From the NCBI GenBank assembly GCA_004794785.1, contig SJOL01006395.1, positions 96,019-160,018 of the forward strand: a stretch of DNA of 64,000 nt, in the 5' to 3' direction. This document shows, one piece after another, positions 55,384-64,000 of the stretch. Both the position numbers and the translations under genes were made by a program. Source of the DNA: Opisthorchis felineus. Taxonomy: Eukaryota; Platyhelminthes; Trematoda; Opisthorchiida; Opisthorchiidae. The stretch's first letter is position 1. The number at the start of each line of letters is the position of its first letter. The notes under the pieces were generated by a model. It saw nothing but the letters and a program-made list of their open reading frames with translations. It did no database searches and was not told the DNA's origin.

Positions 55384-57131
55384 ACTTTTAGCCATACAAA
55401 CGTTGAGAAATAAGTCTAACCGCCGCAAGTATACCAAGCTTTGAAACGTTATGTAGAGCGTCGAAAGCAAGGCGGCGCATTGCGCATGGAACACCAGGTC
55501 TTGGAATGGGCGTAGAGAAGTTGTATCCAGTAGCAACAAGGAACCCACGAGTGATCCAATAGTAGTGTCTGAGGTCTACAGAGAACACTATGCAGGCCTA
55601 TATTCAGCCCCACCGTTCTCGTCAAATCCAACCTTGTCAAGGCATAACTACGAACGGCCTCTAACCGATTTAGTCTTCACGGTGGAGGACGTTCGTCAAC
55701 TCTTGCACAAGATCAACCCGTTCTGCGCGTTGAGGCCCGACGAAGTCCATCCAAGGATCCTGAAGGAAATGCCGTACAAACTGGCAAATCATTTCTACCC
55801 GGTGTTTCGTCAGTCGCTTGACAAAGACCACCTTCCCTCTTCCTGGGGGGAAGCGATTGTCACACCAATCTACAAACCTGTGACCGAATATCGCCTGGCA
55901 GCTACAGGCCTATAGGCCTCACTAGCGTGCCATGCAGGGTGATGGAACGCATCCTGAAGCGAGCCATCCTAGATCACCATACTACCAACAACTTGATATC
56001 TCCATTTCAAATCGGATTTCTCCCAAACCGTTCTTACGTGACGAACATGCTCGTATTTATGGACAGCTTAACCCAAGCCAATGACGAGGGACTCATATCA
56101 GATGCCATATTTTTCGACTTCTCAAAAGCATTCGATCGAGTCCACACGTCCCGCTGCTCCACAAACTCGAGTCTTACGGGGTTCAAGGGAAGATCCTACT
56201 CTGCATTAAGGCGTTCCTATCAGACAGAACATTCCGAGTGAAAGTAGGCTCGACCTACTCTTCTCCAGCGCCGGTCTCCATTGGGGTTCCTCAACGCTCC
56301 GTCCTGGGACCACTGCTGTTTCTGGTATACGTCAACGACCTTTCAGACGCTCTTTCAAGTCCATGTCCACTTTTTGCGGACGACTTGAAATCCTGGAGTA
56401 CCAATGCCAGTGCCCTTCAAATGGATGTAGACGCTGCAAAACAGTGGTTGTTGGACTGGCACCTCCCTCTGAATGACGAAACGTGCGTCCGTATGTCATT
56501 TGGAGGAGACTCCGCGAACGCCAATGTTGTGCATGGTGAAAATGGACCAGAAGACGTCACGGAGATAGATACCAAAAAGGATTTGGGTATCTGGGTATCA
56601 AACATGTCCTTCTCAATGCACCATGAGAAATCGGCCCAAAAGGCATTCGCCGTTCTACGAATGATTAGGCGCACCTTGCCCCGTATTACTCGCATGGACT
56701 TCAAAATACTCTATGGGGCCTACGTCAGACCGCTTCTTGAATACGCCAACCAAGTTGTCTACTCAGGGCGCACGAAGGACGTAACCCTCACTGAGCGTGT
56801 CCAGCGAGCTGCTACGAAAATGGTTGCGGGCCTTAAATCCGTGGACTACGAAATGCGTCTCACGGCGCTTGACCTCTTTCCCCTCGAGTATCGCCGCCTC
56901 CGAGGGGACCTAATTCTTACTTATGCCCTGTTTGAACAAGGTTTGGCCAACAGGTTTTTCACCGTTGAGCCAGCAAACACACGGCGGGGAAATTGTAAGA
57001 AGATTTTCAAGCTCAGAGCACACACTTTTATTAGGCAAAATTTTTTCTCATTTCGTGTAGTAGCTGCGTGGCATAACCTTCCTCCGTCAGTTGCCACGCT
57101 CCTTCTAGAACCCACTTCAAAGCACTATTAG
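55384..57131 (+). pseudogene. CR1-like LINE reverse transcriptase, nearly intact
   Basis: Three consecutive frames (55565-55915, 55927-56241, 56238-57131) cover a whole non-LTR reverse transcriptase: [66 protein letters not shown] (motif A), [20 protein letters not shown] (motif B, Gly to Arg), [10 protein letters not shown] (motif C), DLGIWVSNM, and the C-terminal [20 protein letters not shown]. Stop near 55913 and frame shifts near 56140 and 56240. No endonuclease domain is seen upstream, so it is 5'-truncated. The family is CR1/Jockey-like. It is the youngest-looking LINE coding segment here. Confidence 0.85.
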
Positions 57132-59183
57132 ACACTTTCTTATGCAAGTCCCCGTGCTGGCAAACATACCGCCCCGCGCTGAGAACTTAAAGAGCATTTC
57201 CACACTCTTTTTTTGCTTGTGCCTTCCATGTGTACGACAGGCGCTGAACGACAAGAACAAAACCGACCCGGGAAACTTGGGCGGAAGCCTCGATCCTGTG
57301 TACCAATTCGTGAATCCGTGACACTACGACGTTTTCGATGTTGCCACCTCATAGTTAAAAACGTGTATGTCCATTGCACTTTTCAGCCACTTCTTCTTAT
57401 GGGTGATTCGTTCAAGTGAGTGATTTTTAAGACCTACGATGCCTTGAATAGGAAATGAAAAATGGTATCTCAACTAGCCAGAAAATATGACTCGCTTAAA
57501 ATGGACGAGGGTTGCAGATAGTTCTGTGGGTATAGGAAGTCTTGGAACTAGTTACAGCCTGCAATGCACTCTTTGACGCAGAGTATGCGGGTGCATCTCT
57601 CCTGCATTTACTTTTTTCCGCTATTATCTGTCCGGGTAGACGGATGCAGAAGCCTGTGCCCTCGTACACTAGAAGTGCTATTCCGAGCAATCATCGTGAT
57701 AGGACCACCCATTATCTTCTGATAACTCGTAAGAATTTTGAAGAACTTAGAGCTTTCAGCGTATAAACTGTACTCAGAATATTCCATTTAATCGATAAAA
57801 AGCGCAAATGTTGTCGTAATTTGTATATGACCGGTTCCCGTTGGTCGAGTTTTCTCGGGAGCTGCTTGTTGTCCTCCTAGGTACATACGGTTCATGCTTA
57901 CTGGCAACGCAGTTCCCCGTTACAAATGACAACGAATGACAGGCTTTGCGCATTTGGCCCGGAGGGGTTGCCAGATAGTTTGGGACTGGAGTTTTTCATC
58001 ATCAACTGCATTTTATAACGCTAATCTTTAAACCATAGCCAAAATCAAGAAACATGCACCTCTTGAATGCAATTTTCAACGAGGCTGTCGTTGCTTATAG
58101 AACACAGCAAAGAAAATATGGCCGATGTGCTGGTCTAACATGCTGCTGGAGATGTGCCCTAAGTCAGAATGTCACTAGGTATTAGACTGTTATTGGCAAA
58201 CTCATTACCTCACCTACTCTGTAAAGCGAACATTCAGCCGGTGGCGTTCTCGCAGGGCCGTGCTCACCGGACGTCCGGTACAAGTGTTGCGTTACATCCC
58301 GTGGATGGTGTCTACTAGGCATTGGGCCTCGAGACATATCTGAAATGCTTGATGCCTCACAACAGGGCGACCAGACCGTACGCCAACCACGAGTGAAACC
58401 GCGAATGCACGAACCTATCGCCTAACTAGATTAAATATTTTCCTCAGTCTTGTCGAAACAAGGGCATAGCTCGACTACCAGATCAAGTTTGCAGCGATAT
58501 TCGGGCAGGGGGCCCTAACAAGGACTTTCGCCCTTCCTCATGTTGCATGCTTCAGATGAGGCCATCATCGCCTCTGGATTCAAACTGGCGCTCTAAATTA
58601 TCCGTACTAGAAAGACAATATAAACTCACGGCTTTCGACTTTCTCCTCCGTGAAACCAAGAATGGAGGCGCGGGCAGATTTTCTGGGCCTTCGATTCTGG
58701 GATCCCGTGTTTGGATCGAAGCTAACAGCATGGCAGGACATCTTCACGGACCGTTTGGCGACTAGTGGCAGGTCCGCCACTTGGTTTGAGGCTCACCTGC
58801 CCCGGTCGTCCGTCACAGATTTTGAGCACCAGTGCAGTAGGAGGTACCCCTGACAATGTTTGTATCTTTTAGAACTGTGCTGCTCTGGGGTCTGTATACC
58901 CTGTACTGGCTTCCTTCTTTGGATGCCTGTGAGTAAGCGCTCAAGCTAGGCAAACAGATACAAAGCGACCTGATCCACAGCTAAATATTCCCGTACTTTT
59001 ACCCCTAACTGCTATGATTGTTCACAATTTTGCTTGCCCCTACAGAATTGCGGGAAAGCTCTATATTTGACTGTGTTTTTCAGGTGAAGCACGAAAGATC
59101 CCACAGACAAAAATGGCAGTTTCTTCCGAGGCTGCTCTGGCTTCTGATAAGACCAGTTATAATGATGATACTAATGTTCATTC

Positions 59184-59184
<1 letters not shown>
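57132..59184. other. Downstream of the CR1-like element
   Basis: 57132-57420 may still be CR1 3' sequence (a hydrophilic open frame 57213-57419). The remainder, including an open frame at 58547-58765, is not recognised. Confidence 0.5.
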
Positions 59185-59216
<32 letters not shown>

Positions 59217-59380
59217 TTTATTCCCAACTGATCGGTGGCCTAACGTCAGGCATCATCGGAACGTTACGGTCAGAATAAAAGCACGGCTGGCGGGGTTTGT
59301 GGGTACAGGGGATTGCATGGAAAAATGAAAGCGTTATAAGCAGTGGGCATTATACGATGTGGATGTTGTCACCCTTAGAC
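59185..59380 (-). repeat. ~190 bp repeat with (ATT)n tail, copy 1
   Basis: Plus strand: (AAT)n, tttattcccaactgatcggt, ggcctaacgtcaggcatcat, cagaataaaagcacggctgg, cggggtttgtgggtacaggg. Matches 62815-63000. On the minus strand it would be a 3' end with an (ATT)n tail, as in a short LINE or SINE terminus. Family not recognised. Confidence 0.65.
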
Positions 59381-62300
59381 CGGCACGGGCAGGGTAGCAC
59401 AGTTACCATTGCTTTTTTAGGAGAAAATATCGGGCAAGAAAAGGTCGTTAGGATTTGAAGGTGGCAGGCAAAAGCAAAACGAGGGAGGGCGAAACAAGAG
59501 GCCTCCTGTCTGACACATGACAAGGAAACTGCAAAACGTGGAGAATGAGGAACCAGAACATCGGATCTGTCGAAGCAGCAGATTTGGCGTCGTCCAGCCG
59601 ATCAGTTTGAACTAAAACCTAAAACCACCGCTGAGGCCTCCTGGCCTTGGACTGTTGGGCTTATGGCCAGGGTCACAAAAGCCGTAAGTGTGGATGATGA
59701 GGCGAAGGGATTAGCAAAGCAGATAAATTGTAGCAAGTATATCAGAATCATGGTGTACAGTAAAAGTGTAGAGACTCACTGGTGTCGCTGATGTAGTGGA
59801 GTCAGGAATAAAAGTTCCTTGGAAGAGTGAGTTGGTGAAACCACATAAGCCGGAACGCGAACTGTACAGAAAATTATTGACTTTGTGGGGAGCACAGACT
59901 GAAAACCCTTTGAAATGGTTAAACCCGAACCTGAGGTTCAGCAGATAAGAACGGACACTTGAAGAGCTTTTTTGTGTTTGCCGTTGATGGAACGAGTGGG
60001 CGAGAGGTTACAGTCGAAAGCAGGAAGTGAATAGTTGCGCGAGTGTTAACAAACTGGGTACGGCAGTGCCGTGCCATCATTGGCCTCACATACGTCGGTT
60101 TTTTGACAGCCCCGTAATAGACGTCATACTTAAGGTCATTGGGCTGGTATGTGCAATTATTTGAGCAGCGGTATTTTTTCAGCGTGGCCAACGAAGCAAA
60201 GGTAGAACGGAGCCGATGTAAGATCACAAGATTTATGGTCCGGTTGGGAGTCCCCGTTATAGACTCTGGAGTGGATAACAGCCAAACAGGGCGTCCAAAC
60301 CAGATATTGCCGAAGGTCGAAGCTTGGGAAGACGAGGGAATGGGATGAGATCAGTAAAGCCTGGTGAGTCTGAGGAGGCATCGCATAGTATAAGGTGCAA
60401 TAATAGAGATAAAACTTAACGTTTACCACAGTAAGGGTGGTGACGACAATTGATTAAATGAGACAGGATAGAGGCGGATTTGTACTTAGTAGACTAGCGA
60501 CCCAGCGGGGTTTGCTAATTTATGATAATAAAGTACAAGAGATCTAGATCAGACCGGTATATGCACGCAGAAATGTGGTGTGGTTAGGGAAGTCAAACGT
60601 GTAGGGACTGATGGGTGTGGACTTCCGAGATGATGGACTACTTTATCTGGAAGTTATTACGTGAGTTGGACAGTACCATAATCTAAGAGGGGAAGTGAAT
60701 GCAAGAGAAATAGTCACCGGTCCCCGAAGCACTGCTATCAGCTTCAAGTTAACAAGTGGCGCATTGCGAGAAAAAGCCTTTGGGCACTAGTCTTGCATGC
60801 TGGTAGCGGAGGGTTAGGAATCTCATAAATATATCTTTGTATGTGTATACTCCTGGGAGTGGTGGATAGGTGCGCGTATTTTGTTTGGTTCTGGTGCGGT
60901 GCAACCCCAATTTTGACGAAGGCAGCTACAGCCATGCACGTCGATGTAGGCCGTGGGCATCAGAATCTTCAGGCTATCCCACCTGCGGTTTTTTTAGAAT
61001 CTCTTTGTTTAACAGACGAGAGACCGGTTTTTCCACCGTTCGTGAATTATAGCTCTGCCAGTTAAATGATACAACCGGGTTGCGTCCAGCCAAGCGGCTA
61101 CAAACAGAAAACAACGGTCTCTTTTATCGATTTCCTGAATTAAATGCCATGCTCCGAACCACCGGCAATTGACGAAGCACCCGTGCGACTGGAGTGGTGA
61201 TAGGTATACGAACGTATCATGATGCAACGCAGCGGGGCGACCCTCCTTGCAGGGCGTACCGACCATCACACGAGGTTCTCATCCCTCGTGCATGCAGCCA
61301 GATCTGCAAGGTGGCATGCCACCAAGCGGTCATAATTGCGGCTTGTGCAATAACAAAAAACTCCAGCTACCAGATAATTCAATCCGGTGGGGGGAAAGCC
61401 AGGTTAGTAAAACAGCTGAGTCATTTCGGACAAGCAAACGACAAACAGTCGCTGGAAAAGGCAAATCGCGGAGGCAGATGAGACAGCAGCTGCCATTGGG
61501 ACAATGTGAACAGAACGGAGATGTCCAGAGCGTGTGAACCATGGCTAAACGATGACGAAGCGTGAGCTACCGAGCCAACCAGAGGCGTACCGCAATGCTG
61601 TGTGCGTGAGCCTAATGGGTTATGTGGCGTACAATACTTTCTCAGGCATTAGAAATTCTGAATTTTATTTGGTTTATGTTGGTCAGGGCTAGACATGACG
61701 AGGCACCACTCAGTTAACAGCACATATAGCAGTCCAGGGCAGGGACCTAGCTGGAAGGAACCTGGTATAAGTTGCCTCGGGAAGAAGCCAAGCCAGTAAT
61801 AGAGCATACTCTGATCAAGCAGGCACTGCGTGTAATTGTCGTTCCAAAAACAAGTCAAACAGATAGCAAGGTATAGTAAAGGGGGGCTATTTTTTAATTA
61901 GTGTTTTAATTTTTTTTCGTTCACTAAATGTACCTTCGTCAAATTCCAGGTGGTCTGGACCCCGTTCGTAAAAGAGATCAGGGGTAGTTGGATACTAAGT
62001 AGGGCGGCTGCAGCTTTACACGTGAGGGAGTTATCTGCAGACTGCGAAACCGCAGGTTGGTGTGTGATATTTCAAAGCCGATCGGGGAAACTTTTCCGGA
62101 TGCGAGTGCAGTAAACCAGGAAGAAGTAGTGGCTTAGGTTTGTACGCGCTCGGGGGTTGCTGAATTGACGGAATTTATAGCGAGTATGTGACTTTACGCT
62201 TGACCCAGCCTCTGCTATAAAAGCATTTTGGTACAACAGGCCGTGTAGAAGAGCTAGATTTGGCTAGACATTTCCTATAGAGGGACGTGGGTCGGGCCGA

Positions 62301-64000
62301 TTTCAACGGTCCACTGATCCAGTAGGAGGTGATGTCCTATGTTTCCGGTGGCACTTTTACTTGTCCTTTGCTGTTGCGTGCAAGGCGTCAATGTTTTCCT
62401 GGTTTATTTAGATTTTTACCGATGAAACCTCGTGGGTAACGCTGCTTCAAACTACTGGGTGATGGTGACTCTTTGGACGTATTCCTAGTTCAGATGAGCT
62501 TCAGAATGTCTCTCCATTTAACTGGGTCATTTCTTCGACAATTCGGTATCTGCCCCGCGTACGGTTTCTGTCAATAGGCAGGTCACAGATCAATGGTTCT
62601 TTTTAATGAATCGATGTGGTCAGTCTTGAAATTCATCCGAGCCCCGGTCAGTCAGAGAAATGGAAAACCATTCAGCAAAAAGAATTAAACTTACAAACGG
62701 CCGGCCATATTCAGGAGCCACGCCATTGTAATGAAATCCTAAAAACAGGGACGGCACTGCTCCGCGCCCACAGACCGATGCACCACGATGCATCGCTCTA
62801 ATGATGCCACCCTAGTTAATAATAATACTAATGACGTTCCCAACTTGTGGGTGGCATGTCGTCAGGCATGATCATAAGTTTACAGTCAGAATAAAAGCAT
62901 GACTGGCGGGGATTGTGGGTACAGGGGATTTTGGGAAAGGGGACAGCGTCATAGGCGGTGAGCAGTATCCGATGTAGGCGTGGTCACCACTAAACCGGTA
63001 GCGAATGGCTCTCAGTCAAAGTCGCCAGATCAGTGAACAGAACAACCGTCATCCATTCGGTCTGAGCTATCTGAGCTACTAACATTCCTCTCCATAACAA
63101 ATATGGCAACTTAGTTTCCCTTTCAGAACCGGTCCATTGCGAGTTGTATAGCACTGCTGCCAATCCTCTACCCAACTGTGCCCTTGCTACTAACGGTCCA
63201 CATCCTATCCAGACTTCCAAATTCTCACTTACAGTAGCGCCAAATTTATAGCTGATCCAGATGGACAACTGTAAATGAGTCTCTCACTGGTCTGTCTTCA
63301 ATCACCTTCTAAGCTGCTTGAAGAACCAGAAGATTCGCAGGACTTGTCTGACGGCTCATTGAGTTGATATGCTAGAAAACGCTCTTGAAACGTTGTTAGA
63401 TCACTAAATTATCTGCGAGAAGGGGGCTTTTGTCGCAATCCACACGGAGAAGTTACCTCCATTAACGCTGACTCGTATGTTAGATTTAAAAACGTCATCA
63501 TATGATGTTTTTCGTTTTGTGCAAAGATCCTGCACAGACCGCCATGACGTTCTTTTATCCACAATCACTCCAACACCAACGTCTGAAGGTGATCAAAGCT
63601 GCAACTTTAGAGGAAGAATCTACTCGTCAGCCGTTCACCACTCGCCCATTTTACTTCGGCGGTAGGTCAAAATACCGTTAGTCATGTGGCGGACTGGCAC
63701 GGGTTCCCATATTTTCGGACCTCCCAAATTTCAAATAGGAGAAAATGGGATCGAAATTCGCTCTGCCGAAAGCTGCATCAGTCCCACTGATCTCAGTGGC
63801 CCGAACTCAAATCTCAGAATGTGGTTCCATCTTCTTTAGCTCTCTCACAAACAACAAAACTTCTGTCCCATTCCCATCTCAAACCACCAAGCCTCTCATG
63901 TAATGGCACAGAGCTTGTCCCCACTCCAGAAGATCGACTCAGCTCCCAAACTCTAAAACCCTATCTTCCATGTTTTTCCGTTCATCACAACGAAGAACCT
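59381..64000. other. Right end of the window, no host gene recognised
   Basis: Apart from the second copy of the ~190 bp repeat (62815-63000), only short open frames without similarity are present. 59381-62814 may be the body of an unknown element ending at 59185 on the minus strand, but no domain supports it. Confidence 0.5.
62815..63000 (-). repeat. ~190 bp repeat, copy 2
   Basis: Plus strand aataataatactaatgacgt, tcccaacttgtgggtggcat, gtcgtcaggcatgatcataa, cagaataaaagcatgactgg. Similarity to copy 1 stops after ctaaaccggt, near 62998. Confidence 0.65.

Noticed and set aside
1..64000. CRISPR arrays, bacterial operons or phage genes
   Set aside because: No regularly spaced direct repeats; spliced genes and eukaryotic retroelements show a nuclear animal genome.

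Overview
The window looks like a piece of a parasitic flatworm (digenean trematode) nuclear genome, most likely of the opisthorchiid type (Clonorchis/Opisthorchis). The reasons are: small exons separated by kilobase introns with GT..AG ends; two conserved eukaryotic genes; and a tRNA-like SINE whose accidental reading frame, of the type [19 protein letters not shown], I remember from Clonorchis predicted proteins. The species is an inference; no search was possible.

Layout. (1) About 1-18.4 kb, + strand: geranylgeranyl diphosphate synthase (GGPS1-type). Seven exons (543-697, 3981-4144, 5421-5522, 8875-8935, 11196-11274, 14191-14408, 18170-18389) join in one unbroken 333-codon frame. The initiator exon was not found and may lie left of the window. 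(2) 18.4-25.2 kb: intergenic, with SINEs and simple repeats. (3) 25.27-39.12 kb, + strand: a complete ERCC1 homologue, nine coding exons, 342 residues, with a 7.4 kb intron between exons 7 and 8 full of retroelements. (4) 39.1-64 kb: no host gene recognised. This part holds broken retroelements: RTE-type LINE copies, a nearly full-length Ty3/Gypsy element (45916-49963) nested inside an RTE copy, two CR1-like reverse transcriptase pseudogenes, a minus-strand Gypsy integrase fragment, SINEs, and a repeated ~190 bp unit at 59.2 and 62.8 kb.

The two genes do unrelated housekeeping work (isoprenoid supply for protein prenylation; DNA repair endonuclease subunit) and share only head-to-tail neighbourhood. 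The accessory DNA carries most of the unusual signal. Its most striking part is a family of Penelope-like-element repeats that carry a hammerhead ribozyme. One copy (8515-8557) has the complete conserved core and all three stems. A second (3462-3504) has compensatory stem I changes. Three more are decayed, one of them just upstream of the ERCC1 start codon. A matching Penelope-type reverse transcriptase pseudogene lies on the minus strand at 33.6-34.2 kb, with its own hammerhead-bearing repeat downstream. Other notable items are SINE insertions with 11-13 bp target-site duplications, a ~320 bp element with ~78 bp terminal inverted repeats, and an unassigned 148-codon open frame inside a GGPPS intron.
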